Source of the DNA: Candidatus Gastranaerophilales bacterium
GTDB taxonomy: Bacteria; Cyanobacteriota; Vampirovibrionia; Gastranaerophilales; Gastranaerophilaceae
Direction: 5' to 3'
DNA length: 64,000 bases
Assembly (NCBI GenBank): GCA_944322855.1
Contig: CALUQG010000002.1
Coordinates: 62,001 to 126,000, forward strand
The position numbers and the translations under genes were made by a program. Positions 41,706-51,123 of the stretch are shown piece by piece. Under the pieces are notes generated by a model. It was not told the DNA's origin. It made no database searches and worked only from the letters and a program-made list of their open reading frames with translations. Each line of letters opens with the position of its first letter. Position 1 is the stretch's first letter.

Positions 41706-44531
41706 TTAGTCTTTTCCGTTTATTGCGCAAATACATTCACGACATATAGAACCCTGACCGTCTATATCTATGAGTTTTCGATATTTCCAGCATCTGTCGC
41801 ATTTTTCACCTGTAGCGTGTGCAACATAGACTGTGTAATCGTCCTCTTTGTATTCGTTTAGAACTTTTTCAGGTTTTTCTTCTGTCAAATATGCCTGAGA
41901 CGTGATAAAGATATTGGACAATTCTTTTTCGTATTTCTTAAGCAGTTCTTTATTTCCTCCCTGAACATAAACAGCTGCTTCAAGAGAACTTCCTATTTCT
42001 TTATTTGCACGAAGAGGTTCAATTGCTTTTGTCACAATTTCTCTAAGTTTTAAAATCTGGCTGAATTCTTCTTCCAGTTTTTCATTTGCCCATTTTGCAT
42101 TGGTCATCGGCCAATCAGAAAGCAATATACTTTCAAGACCGTTACGCTGTTTTTCCGGAGTGTTTAACCAGATATCTTCAGCCTGATGGGGCATTACAGG
42201 AGCCAGCATTCTTGTCAGAGCCTGTGATACTTCATACAGCACAGTCTGGCATGCACGTCTGGAAAGTGATTTCTTCCCTGCTGTGTACAATCTGTCTTTT
42301 ACAATGTCCAGATAGAAAGAGCTCAAATCTGTTGTTGCAAAGTTCTGAAGGTGCTGGAAGTATTTGTAAAATTCATAAGAATCAAATGCCTTAGTTACAT
42401 TTACAATGAGGTTGTTAAGCTTGTGCAGTGCAAATTTGTCTATCGGCTTCAAATCCTTATAAAATACATAATCTGTTATCGGGTCAAAATCATAAAGGTT
42501 TCCGAGTAGAAATCTTGATGTATTTCTCATCTTCTTGAAGATTTCAACCATCTGTTTTATAGCTGTATCACCTATTCTGACATCATTTCTGTAGTCTACG
42601 GAAGCAGCCCAGAGTCTCAACACATCTGCACCGTAAATTTTTATGATATCTTGAGGAGCGACAGTGTTTCCTAAAGATTTACTCATCTTTCTTCCTTCAC
42701 CGTCAAGTACAAAACCATGTGTCAAAACAGTGAGATAAGGTGCTCTGCCTGATGTAGCAACAGCTGTCAAAAGCGATGACTGGAACCATCCTCTGTGCTG
42801 GTCAGAGCCTTCAAGATACATTTCAACAGGCAGATGACCGAGTTCTTTATGTCTTTTTTCAACAACTGCTCTGTGGGTGATACCTGAATCAAACCAGACA
42901 TCCATGATATCTTTTTCTTTCAAGAATTCTCTGCTTCCGCAGTGAGGACATTTAAAAGCTGTCGGCAGCAAATATTTTGCCGGCATTTTTACCCAGACAT
43001 CTGATGATTCTTTTTCAAAGGTTTTTGCAACTTTTTCTATTGTTGCAGGAGTAACGATTTCCTGTCCGCAGTGTTTGCAATAGAATACCGGAATAGGAAC
43101 CCCCCATACTCTCTGTCTTGATATACACCAGTCAGAACGTGATGCAACCATATTAGAAATTCTTTGTTCACCTGAAGCAGGAATCCATTGAACATTGCTG
43201 ATTTCTCTGAGGGCTGCACGTCTGAATTTGTCTACTTTAACAAACCATTGCGGTGTAGCACGATAAATAACAGGCTTTTTACATCTCCAGCAGTGTGGAT
43301 AGCTGTGGGTAATTTCTTTTTGTGAAATTAAAGCCAGAACTTTGTTCAAATTGCTTATTACAATTTGATTTCCTTCTTCATAATATTTGCCTTCCATATC
43401 GGGAACTTCATCAGTCCAGTAGCCTTTTGCATCAAGAGGCGAAAGTACTTCGATACCGTATTTCTGGCAGACTTCCCAGTCTTCAAGACCGTGTCCTGGC
43501 GCTGTGTGTACACAGCCTGTACCTGCATCAAGTGTAACATGGTCACCGCATAATATAGGACTGAATCTGTCATACAAAGGATGTTTTGTTTTCAAGTTTT
43601 CCAGGTCTTTCCCGACTATTGTTCCAAGAACTTTTACATCTGTTTCATTAAGTTCTGCATCGCTCACGAAACCTTGAAGCAGGTCTGATGCTACAAGATA
43701 TACTTCGTCGATATATTCAACGAGAGAATATTCAAACCTTTCATTTACGCAGATTGCAAGGTTTGAAGGAATTGTCCATGGTGTTGTTGTCCAGATTACG
43801 GCAGAAAGGATTTTGTCAGAATTAACACCGGCTTTTTTATAAATAATGTCGGTATCTTCGTCTGTGAACTGGAATTTTACATAGATTGCAGTTGACGTAT
43901 GATCAGCATATTCAACTTCTGCTTCAGCGAGTGCTGTTTCGCAATGAGGACACCAGTATACAGGTTTCAGACCTTTTTCTATATATCCTTTTTGATACAT
44001 TTCACCAAAAATTCTGACCTGTTCGGCTTCTATTTCAGGCGAAATTGTAATATAAGGGTGTTCCCAGTTTCCAAGCACACCTAATCTTCTAAAATCTTCC
44101 TCCTGGCCTTTGAGGTTTGTCATAGCGAATTCTCTGCATTTGGCTCTGAGTTCGCCTTTTGTTACGGCATTACGTCCGCCTTCTATTGTTTTTACAACAG
44201 CATTTTCAATAGGAAGTCCGTGTCCGTCGTATCCTGGTACATACGGTGAGTAAAAACCGCATTGTGATTTGTATTTTATTACAATGTCTTTTAGAATTTT
44301 GTTCAAAGCTGTTCCGATATGGATTTTGGGAGAGCTCAAATAAGGAGGCCCGTCGTGGAGCACGAATTTGTTTTCTATAGATCTTTGTTCCAGATTTTTT
44401 TCATAAATCTTTCTCATTTCCCAGAAATCCTGGATTTCGAGTTCTCGAACAGGTGCATTTGCTCGCATAGCCAGTGTTGTTTGCGGCAGATTTAGTGTAT
44501 CTTTGAACTCAAATTCTTTTTTATCAGACAT
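41706..44531 (-). CDS. ileS: Isoleucyl-tRNA synthetase
   Basis: 941 residues. Class I synthetase charging tRNA(Ile). HIGH motif as KIHIGTALNK, editing domain, KMSKS in EGRKMSKSLGNTV, and a C-terminal zinc finger (CDRCWKYRKLI ... CREC). Normal length and no disruptions. No T-box is visible in the leader (44532-44600). Confidence 0.97.
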   Translation of the reverse strand: MSDKKEFEFKDTLNLPQTTLAMRANAPVRELEIQDFWEMRKIYEKNLEQRSIENKFVLHDGPPYLSSPKIHIGTALNKILKDIVIKYKSQCGFYSPYVPGYDGHGLPIENAVVKTIEGGRNAVTKGELRAKCREFAMTNLKGQEEDFRRLGVLGNWEHPYITISPEIEAEQVRIFGEMYQKGYIEKGLKPVYWCPHCETALAEAEVEYADHTSTAIYVKFQFTDEDTDIIYKKAGVNSDKILSAVIWTTTPWTIPSNLAICVNERFEYSLVEYIDEVYLVASDLLQGFVSDAELNETDVKVLGTIVGKDLENLKTKHPLYDRFSPILCGDHVTLDAGTGCVHTAPGHGLEDWEVCQKYGIEVLSPLDAKGYWTDEVPDMEGKYYEEGNQIVISNLNKVLALISQKEITHSYPHCWRCKKPVIYRATPQWFVKVDKFRRAALREISNVQWIPASGEQRISNMVASRSDWCISRQRVWGVPIPVFYCKHCGQEIVTPATIEKVAKTFEKESSDVWVKMPAKYLLPTAFKCPHCGSREFLKEKDIMDVWFDSGITHRAVVEKRHKELGHLPVEMYLEGSDQHRGWFQSSLLTAVATSGRAPYLTVLTHGFVLDGEGRKMSKSLGNTVAPQDIIKIYGADVLRLWAASVDYRNDVRIGDTAIKQMVEIFKKMRNTSRFLLGNLYDFDPITDYVFYKDLKPIDKFALHKLNNLIVNVTKAFDSYEFYKYFQHLQNFATTDLSSFYLDIVKDRLYTAGKKSLSRRACQTVLYEVSQALTRMLAPVMPHQAEDIWLNTPEKQRNGLESILLSDWPMTNAKWANEKLEEEFSQILKLREIVTKAIEPLRANKEIGSSLEAAVYVQGGNKELLKKYEKELSNIFITSQAYLTEEKPEKVLNEYKEDDYTVYVAHATGEKCDRCWKYRKLIDIDGQGSICRECICAINGKD

Positions 44532-44691
44532 TTTTTATCCTTTTCATCTTCTCTCTTTATTACACTTAATATTAATTTTATACAAAAAACATTTAATAGT
44601 AAAACTTTTGGACAAAATCATTTTAGTTTTTTCAACAAATTACATTTTTTAGAGGATACAGGAATTAAGACGCATGTAGTACCCTGTGTAT

Positions 44692-44714
44692 ATATAATTC
44701 TGCGTGAATTATAT
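44692..44714 (+). other. Hairpin before fliJ
   Basis: ATATAATTC-TGCGT-GAATTATAT, nine-bp perfect stem 46 bases before the fliJ start; may be an operator or leader hairpin. Confidence 0.4.
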
Positions 44715-44759
44715 CTTAGACTTGGAAAAATTAACTAAAAACTTGATAGAGGTAAGGTT

Positions 44760-45212
44760 TTGAAGAAATTTCAATTCAGATTACAGGTAGTACTGGATAT
44801 AAAAGAAAAGCTTTTGGAACAAAAACTTCTTGAACTGTCAAAAGTTCAAAGAGGTCTTCAAGAAGCTATTCATAAACAAAAAACTCTTGAAAGTTATCAA
44901 ATGGAAATAAATGAAGCCTTGATGAAGGTATATCAAAGCGGTAATGAATTGGATGTTGTAGAAATTCAAAGATACAAGGATTTTATCAACAAATTAATCG
45001 TAGATATTTCCAGCCAGAAAGTGGTTGTCCAGAATATATCACGGCTGCTTGAAATAAAAAGAAAAGAAGTTAATGATGTTTTGAAAGAAAAGAAAGTTCT
45101 GGAAAAACTCAAGGAAAATCAAGAAAAAAAATACTATCAAGAATATGACCACTATGAAAGAAGAGAACTTGATGATATTGCATCAAGCAGATATGCCAGA
45201 AGCATAAGTTAA
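44760..45212 (+). CDS. fliJ: FliJ-like flagellar export chaperone
   Basis: 150 residues, helical throughout, beginning KKFQFRLQVVLDIKEKLLEQ as in FliJ, with long charged coiled coils. FliJ couples the flagellar ATPase FliI to the export gate. TTG start with GAGGTAAGG upstream. First gene of a fliJ-fliK-flgD-flgE unit, an order typical of flagellar hook operons. Confidence 0.85.
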   Translation: MKKFQFRLQVVLDIKEKLLEQKLLELSKVQRGLQEAIHKQKTLESYQMEINEALMKVYQSGNELDVVEIQRYKDFINKLIVDISSQKVVVQNISRLLEIKRKEVNDVLKEKKVLEKLKENQEKKYYQEYDHYERRELDDIASSRYARSIS

Positions 45213-45247
45213 GAAAGAAATAGTAAGGGGCAGGAGAGAAACATAAA

Positions 45248-47230
45248 ATGACAACAGATTACGCATCTTTAATAGCGGCTTCGTTAAAAAGCAACTCTGA
45301 TATTTCAGACAAATTGTCTTTGAAAGTCAGTTTTGATGCTTCATCTCAAGACAAAAACCTCTTTGACAATATTCTTTCAAAGGCTTCAAAATCTTATGCT
45401 GATTATTCAGGAGTCTCTTCTGAGAATTCCTTTAATTCTTCTTTTAAATCAAATGATTATGCACGTGATACAAAAGATATAAATAAAACCAAAGAAACAC
45501 AATATTCTGATAAAAAAGAGAATGTTTCTTCATCAAAAGATAAAAATATAACAAATGAAGATAAATTTGGTACCTCAGAAACATCCCAAAAAGAGGATTA
45601 CAAAACTAAAGAAAATACTGAAGATAGTATAAAAACAAATGAAACCGATAATAAAAAAAATGAAGATATAACCCAAAAAGAAGAAACTCAAGAAGTCCAA
45701 GCTAAAGATGAGAACAATCAGGAAGCTTCTTCAAATAATACAAAGAACGAAGACAGCACAAATAAAAATACTGAAAATACAGATTCTGAGAATAAAAAAT
45801 CTAATGAAACAGATACAAAAAATACAATTGCAAACGAACAAATTATAGCAAACATAGAATATTCTGCTGAAATTCCTGTAACGCAGACAGATATTAAACA
45901 AACAACAGAAGAAACTGCATCTCAAGCAGAAACTGTTAAAACCGGTGTTGTGTCAAAAGATGTTGCTGCAGAAATGACAAAAACTGTAGAAATTCAGCTG
46001 CCGGATGAAGTAATTTCGAAAGCAGTAAATTCTGAAAAGCAAATTGATATTAAGCAGAGCACAAATACATCTACACTACAGGATATGAATATTGATATGC
46101 AGGATACTCCTGATATTGATGTTAAAGTTGAAACAGTTAAAGATTTAGACTTGCAAAAGGCTGATACAAAATCTGATTTAACAAATGTAAAAACGGCAAA
46201 AGAAAATCTTGCTGCAGATCAAACCAGATATACAGTAAATATTGAAAGTACAGAAGGTGTTAAAAATACTGAAAATACTCAAAATGTAAAAAATTCAATG
46301 AATACAGAGAATGTTGCAGATGAACCTGTTTTAACACCAACATCACCAAAGTCTGAAACAACAACTGTAAACAAAAATGCAGAACCATATATCAAAGTAA
46401 CAGATGAAGTTGCTTCTCAAACTCAATCTACAGCGGCTAATATGATAGAAAACAAAGATTTGACTTCATCAACCAAAGACAAAGCGGCTGCTCAAATGGT
46501 TGATTTGCAGGATACAAATACAGTTGTAACCAATGTTCAGGATACATCAAAAAATCAAACTCAATCCAATGCAAATCAGAATAACTCAATGCAGCAAGGC
46601 AATGCTGCTGAGCAGATAGCAAAATTCTCAGTTGACAATGCTGATACCTCTGTTTCAGGAACGGAAGGCTTTTTAAACAAACTTGAAGCAAAACTTTCTG
46701 CTTCTTCAAAATCTGTATCACAAAACAGTTTTTTGAATAAAAGCGATATAATGTCACAAATAAATGCCAAGTTCACAGAGATGCAGCAGGCCGGTCAAAA
46801 TAAAGTATCTATGATTTTGCAGCCTGAAAATCTAGGAAAAGTATCTGTTGAGATTATGAATTCAAAAGACGGTATTGTTGCAAAAATGACAACAGACAAC
46901 CAGCAGGTAAAAGAGCTTTTCGACAGAAATATTGAAGCTTTGAAATCTAACCTGAGTTCTCAGGGTGTTAATGTAAACAATATAAAAATAGAATACGCAA
47001 ATGAATCTTCAAATAATGCTATGAATTTTGAAAGAGACCAGTTCAATCAAAACAGTTTTAACCAGTCAAACGGGCAAAATCAGCATACAAACAATTCTCA
47101 GCAAAATTCTCAAACCTCATATTCAACAGAGTATACAGGATATGAAGATACTGATATGAGCGAAACAAGAGAAATTAAAAATACGGATACACTAATAAAA
47201 CATAATGGTAAGGTAGACTACAAAGTCTAG
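45248..47230 (+). CDS. fliK: Flagellar hook-length control protein FliK
   Basis: 660 residues. A long, low-complexity Thr/Asn/Lys/Glu-rich N-terminal ruler (about 60-480) precedes the C-terminal hook-length domain (about 505-600) with VSMILQPENLGKVSVEIMNS and KSNLSSQGVNVNNIKIE. The tail is Asn/Gln-rich. It measures hook length and switches export specificity. The ruler is long compared with E. coli FliK (about 375 residues total). Confidence 0.9.
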   Translation: MTTDYASLIAASLKSNSDISDKLSLKVSFDASSQDKNLFDNILSKASKSYADYSGVSSENSFNSSFKSNDYARDTKDINKTKETQYSDKKENVSSSKDKNITNEDKFGTSETSQKEDYKTKENTEDSIKTNETDNKKNEDITQKEETQEVQAKDENNQEASSNNTKNEDSTNKNTENTDSENKKSNETDTKNTIANEQIIANIEYSAEIPVTQTDIKQTTEETASQAETVKTGVVSKDVAAEMTKTVEIQLPDEVISKAVNSEKQIDIKQSTNTSTLQDMNIDMQDTPDIDVKVETVKDLDLQKADTKSDLTNVKTAKENLAADQTRYTVNIESTEGVKNTENTQNVKNSMNTENVADEPVLTPTSPKSETTTVNKNAEPYIKVTDEVASQTQSTAANMIENKDLTSSTKDKAAAQMVDLQDTNTVVTNVQDTSKNQTQSNANQNNSMQQGNAAEQIAKFSVDNADTSVSGTEGFLNKLEAKLSASSKSVSQNSFLNKSDIMSQINAKFTEMQQAGQNKVSMILQPENLGKVSVEIMNSKDGIVAKMTTDNQQVKELFDRNIEALKSNLSSQGVNVNNIKIEYANESSNNAMNFERDQFNQNSFNQSNGQNQHTNNSQQNSQTSYSTEYTGYEDTDMSETREIKNTDTLIKHNGKVDYKV

Positions 47231-47252
47231 TATTTAAGGGGAGTAAACACAA

Positions 47253-48164
47253 ATGGCATCACTCGGTTCAATACAACAAGAACTTGTAACAATGCAGTCG
47301 AACACTGCAGTCAATAAAGCAAAAGAACAGGCAGCAAACGGCCCGTCGCAGGAGCTTGACGGAGATGCTTTTTTGATGCTTATGATGGAACAGCTTAAAA
47401 ATCAGGATCCGATGGACCCTATGGATAACTCGGAGATGCTTGCCCAGCAGGCACAATTCTCTCAGCTTCAGGAACTGCAGGAATTGAACGACACAATTAA
47501 TACGAATAATATGATACAGCAGGCAAACAGCCTTGTAGGAAAAACCGTTCAGGTCGTTGACCCGAATAATACATCAAGGCTTATTACAGGTGTTGTTACC
47601 AGTGCAAACTTCACAAGCGGTGCCGCAACCGTAACCGTTAACGGAAAAGAATATCCGCTCGGTCTTGTTGCTTCTATTACAGATGGTGCACAACCTTCTG
47701 ATGCAAATACAATTGCAAATAAAAAATTGAGTGAATTGAATAATATCAATGCTCTAAAAGAAGGTTATATTACTGTAACTGTTCAGGGTGATGATTATAA
47801 AAAACAAAATACATTTATAAAAATAACTTCGGATATGACAGTCAAGGATCTACAAAAAGAAATTGAAAAATCAGGTCTGAAAACATCTATTGAAAATGGT
47901 ATTTTGACAATACAAAAAGGTGATAACAAATCAATCAGCATCACCCAGGGTAAAATTGGCGACAGCTCTGCAGCCAGCTCTAACCTTATAGAAGCTATGG
48001 AAATATTCCAGAGTGAAACGGGAGATCTTGAGACAGCAGTTCTTGATTTTAACAGAACAAACTCTTCTGCCTCAAATTCCGGCTCTTCATCAACACAAAC
48101 AGTGAATAATGATGCAGCAAACCAGAGTATACTGGAAAGGATATTAAACAAAATATTCGATTAA
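47253..48164 (+). CDS. flgD: Flagellar hook-assembly protein FlgD
   Basis: 303 residues. N-terminal export and cap part with DGDAFLMLMMEQLKNQDPMDPMDNSEMLAQQAQFSQ, then GKTVQVVD and a domain that includes NKKLSELNN and TSDMTVKDLQKEIE (about 150-215). That inserted segment is similar to one in the neighbouring hook protein. C-terminus is Ser/Asn-rich. It caps the growing hook; it is lost from the finished structure. Confidence 0.93.
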   Translation: MASLGSIQQELVTMQSNTAVNKAKEQAANGPSQELDGDAFLMLMMEQLKNQDPMDPMDNSEMLAQQAQFSQLQELQELNDTINTNNMIQQANSLVGKTVQVVDPNNTSRLITGVVTSANFTSGAATVTVNGKEYPLGLVASITDGAQPSDANTIANKKLSELNNINALKEGYITVTVQGDDYKKQNTFIKITSDMTVKDLQKEIEKSGLKTSIENGILTIQKGDNKSISITQGKIGDSSAASSNLIEAMEIFQSETGDLETAVLDFNRTNSSASNSGSSSTQTVNNDAANQSILERILNKIFD

Positions 48165-48203
48165 TAAATTATATAGTTATAGAAAACAAAAACGGGAGGA
48201 TTA

Positions 48204-49559
48204 ATGACACAATCATTTTACACCGCAATCAGCGGTATGTCGGCAGGGCAGACAAAAATTACTGTCGTAGCGGACAACATTGCAAACATGAATACTATCG
48301 GGTTTAAAGCTTCAAATGTAAACTTTTCCGATATCTATTACAGAACAACATCAACAGGCCAGGCTCCTACAGGACAAATGGGCGGTATCAATCCAAAACA
48401 AATCGGTATTGGTGTTCAAACAGCATCAATAACCCGAGATTTTGCAGCAGGTACTACACTTACAACAGGTCTTAATACTGACCTTTGTATCAACGGAAGC
48501 AGCTTCTTCACTGTTGCATCTCCTACTGTTGAAATCCTTTACACAAGAGACGGTAACTTTACAATCGATTCAAACGGTAACATGGTTACATCAAGCGGTT
48601 ACAAACTCCTTGGTACAAATAACAGCCTTGATACTACATCGAGTACTATTCCTATCAAAATTCCTACATATATTAATACAATTACAAATCCGTCAACTCA
48701 GGCACAGATGGCAAATAAAGCACTTGATGAACTGAACGGTATTAAATCAGGTGGTGTATCAACAGGTACATTTGTTATCACAACTTTTGATGATGCAGGT
48801 GCTCCTACAGCACACACTATAAATGTAACAAGTGATATGACTGTTGATTCGCTGCTTACGGAGATAAACGACAGTACAGGTAATGCAGTAACTGCATCTA
48901 TTGTAAACGGCTCATTAAGCATAACAGCAGGGGCTGATGTTGAAAGATTTGAAATTGCAAATGGAACCTCAAACATTGTTACACAGCTTGGTATGGGAGT
49001 AATGGATCCGGCAACCCAGATTTCAACATCTGAGGTTATCAACTATCACCAGACAATCGGTGAAGGTACACCGGGCAGTGAAGATGCACAAAACTTTACT
49101 TCAGTATCTATCAATGAAAACGGTATTATTGAAGTTAAATATGGAAACAACGATACATTGAGTGTAATGCAGGATCCTCATGACCCTTCAAAAATGATTT
49201 TGAAGTATACCTTAAACGACGGAACAATTATTACAGGCAGTGACCTGACAATTAACGACCAGCTTGTTGAACCGGCAAACTTGCAAATTCAAATGGCCAG
49301 CTTTGTTAACCCTCAGGGGCTTTCTGCACAGGGTAACAATACATATTCACTTGGCCCTAACTGCGGTATGGCTCTTTACGGAAGTATATCATCCGCTGCT
49401 TTCGGTAATGTAAAATCCGGCGTACTTGAAGGTTCAAACGTAGATTTGGCATCGGAATTTGCTGATATGGTTGTTTCTCAAAGAGCTATTGAAGCAAACA
49501 GCCGTGTTTTCACAACAACCAATGAAATCCTTCAAACTCTGTCAGCACTGGGCAGATAA
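48204..49559 (+). CDS. flgE: Flagellar hook protein FlgE
   Basis: 451 residues. Starts TQSFYTAISGMSAGQTKITVVADNIANMNTIGFKAS and ends NVDLASEFADMVVSQRAIEANSRVFTTTNEILQTLSALG, the standard rod/hook termini. A middle segment (about 170-255) with NKALDELNG and TSDMTVDSLLTEIN resembles the hook-IN motif and the FlgD insert. It forms the hook. GGGAGGA precedes ATG; a terminator follows. Confidence 0.95.
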   Translation: MTQSFYTAISGMSAGQTKITVVADNIANMNTIGFKASNVNFSDIYYRTTSTGQAPTGQMGGINPKQIGIGVQTASITRDFAAGTTLTTGLNTDLCINGSSFFTVASPTVEILYTRDGNFTIDSNGNMVTSSGYKLLGTNNSLDTTSSTIPIKIPTYINTITNPSTQAQMANKALDELNGIKSGGVSTGTFVITTFDDAGAPTAHTINVTSDMTVDSLLTEINDSTGNAVTASIVNGSLSITAGADVERFEIANGTSNIVTQLGMGVMDPATQISTSEVINYHQTIGEGTPGSEDAQNFTSVSINENGIIEVKYGNNDTLSVMQDPHDPSKMILKYTLNDGTIITGSDLTINDQLVEPANLQIQMASFVNPQGLSAQGNNTYSLGPNCGMALYGSISSAAFGNVKSGVLEGSNVDLASEFADMVVSQRAIEANSRVFTTTNEILQTLSALGR

Positions 49560-49600
49560 TTTCATTAACCCTTAAACTGTAACTATATAATTAATCTTAT

Positions 49601-49635
49601 AAAAATCCGAAATCTAAAAAAGATTTCGGATTTTT
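49601..49635. terminator. Bidirectional terminator between flgE and prs
   Basis: AAAAATCCGAAATCT-AAAAA-AGATTTCGGATTTTT, 15-bp perfect stem between convergent genes. Confidence 0.95.
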
Positions 49636-49659
49636 ATGTTCTCTCTTCTCTTAAATTTT

Positions 49660-50670
49660 TTAATAAGACTTGTATTCTTTTTCAAAACCGAATAAAGAAC
49701 TTACAGACTCATTGTCATGTATTCTGGAAATAGCTTCACCAAGTATAGGAGCAATGCTCAATTGTGTGAATTTTTCAGAGACTTCTCTATCCAGCGGAAT
49801 TGAATTTGTTATAATAACTTCTTCAACCGGTGCTTCTTCAAGACGCTGTATAGCCGGCCCGGAGAGTATACCATGTGCTGCACAGACATATACTTTTTCT
49901 GCTCCTTCTCTTATAAGAAGTTTTGATGCTTCACAGATTGTACCTGCGGTGTCTATCATGTCATCAACAAGAACACAAATCTTTCCGTTTACATCACCAA
50001 TTACATGGTCGGCTATTGCTTCATTATGTTTGTCACGTCTTTTATCTACAATTGCAAGAGGACAGTCAAGCTGTTTTGCAAAGACTCTTGTTCTTTGAAC
50101 ACCGCCTGTATCGGGGCTTACTGCGACAAGCTTGTCAGAAGGAATGTTTAATTTTTTAATATAATCTGTCAAAACAGGAGTTGCATAAATATGGTCAACA
50201 AGAATATTAAAAAATCCTTGAATTTGTCCTGTATGCAAATCCATTGCAAGAATTCTGCTTGCACCTGCTGTTGTCAGCAAATCAGCAACCAGCTTTGCTG
50301 TAATAGCTTCTCGGCCTGATGTTTTTCTATCTTGTCTTGCATAACCATAATATGGAATTACGGCAGTAATTGATTTTGCGCTGGCTCTTTTGAATGCATC
50401 AATCATTATCAAAAGTTCCATAAGATTTTCATTCACAGGGTTTGACAGAGGCTGGATTATAAAAACATCATCCCCCCTGATGCTTTGTTGTACCTGAACA
50501 TAGATTTCTCCATCCGCAAAATTTTTGATAATCATTGGTCCGACACTTGTACCGAGATAACTTGCAATTTCTTCTGCAAGCTGTTTGTGGGCTCTTCCTG
50601 AAAAAAGCTGTATATCATGGGTCGGATTTATCATTCTTTCATGCTGGGGAAAATCCATAGTCAATTCCAT
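49660..50670 (-). CDS. prs: Ribose-phosphate pyrophosphokinase
   Basis: 336 residues. Makes PRPP for nucleotide, His and Trp synthesis. Motifs: IQLFSGRAHKQLAEEIA, FADGEIYVQVQQSIRGDDVFI, PYYGYARQDRK, and the PRPP loop VDDMIDTAGTI. ATG has AAGGAAGG upstream. It is convergent with flgE and divergent from the EF-hand protein gene. Confidence 0.95.
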   Translation of the reverse strand: MELTMDFPQHERMINPTHDIQLFSGRAHKQLAEEIASYLGTSVGPMIIKNFADGEIYVQVQQSIRGDDVFIIQPLSNPVNENLMELLIMIDAFKRASAKSITAVIPYYGYARQDRKTSGREAITAKLVADLLTTAGASRILAMDLHTGQIQGFFNILVDHIYATPVLTDYIKKLNIPSDKLVAVSPDTGGVQRTRVFAKQLDCPLAIVDKRRDKHNEAIADHVIGDVNGKICVLVDDMIDTAGTICEASKLLIREGAEKVYVCAAHGILSGPAIQRLEEAPVEEVIITNSIPLDREVSEKFTQLSIAPILGEAISRIHDNESVSSLFGFEKEYKSY

Positions 50671-51123
50671 TTTTGCTTCCTTCCTTGCAATTATTTTATT
50701 TAGTTTTTATTAACAGCTAAAAAGATTATATCAGTAAATTGTTATAATTTATACATGTAATTTTATTTTTTTACTGTGTTTTGAATTAAAACTCCTGAAT
50801 ATAATTTTTGTTATTTTGAAGAAGCAGTTTTACTTATTGAAATATATTGTTACAAATGTAATTCTAATTATATGGCAATTATTATGTTTTCAATCATTAG
50901 TGAGTTGTGTTTAGAGAGATAGTTTCACAAACGGAATTCTAAAGTTTATATGATGAAAATTAACTCAGATTATAACTATTAATAATCAAAAATAAATTTT
51001 TTGGAGTACTGTTTAGTATGTGTACTGGATTGCTGTTTCGGTTGATTTTTGTAACAAAGTATTAAATGGCTAACAATTTTTATTTTTAGCGGATTTATGA
51101 TATTTGTATAATTTTAAAACTAA
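50671..51123. other. AT-rich intergenic region
   Basis: 450 bases between the prs start and the gene at 51124. It holds the prs ribosome site and a TATAAT-like promoter for the rightward gene (51107). No ORF with a ribosome site, no strong hairpin and no RNA family were seen. Confidence 0.5.
51107..51112 (+). promoter_or_regulatory. -10 box almost on the start codon of 51124
   Basis: TATAAT ends 11 bases before the ATG; with start of transcription about seven bases later, the leader would be only 4-6 bases. No ribosome site is visible, in keeping with a leaderless message. Confidence 0.4.

Noticed and set aside
44532-44600. T-box leader of ileS
   Set aside because: No T-box sequence or terminator structure in the minus-strand leader.
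50936-50962. TAAAGTTT at 50936 as a fifth flagellin-type promoter
   Set aside because: The first box fits, but the box 11 bases later (ATTAACTC) lacks the T-run and the downstream gene start is nearly 190 bases away.
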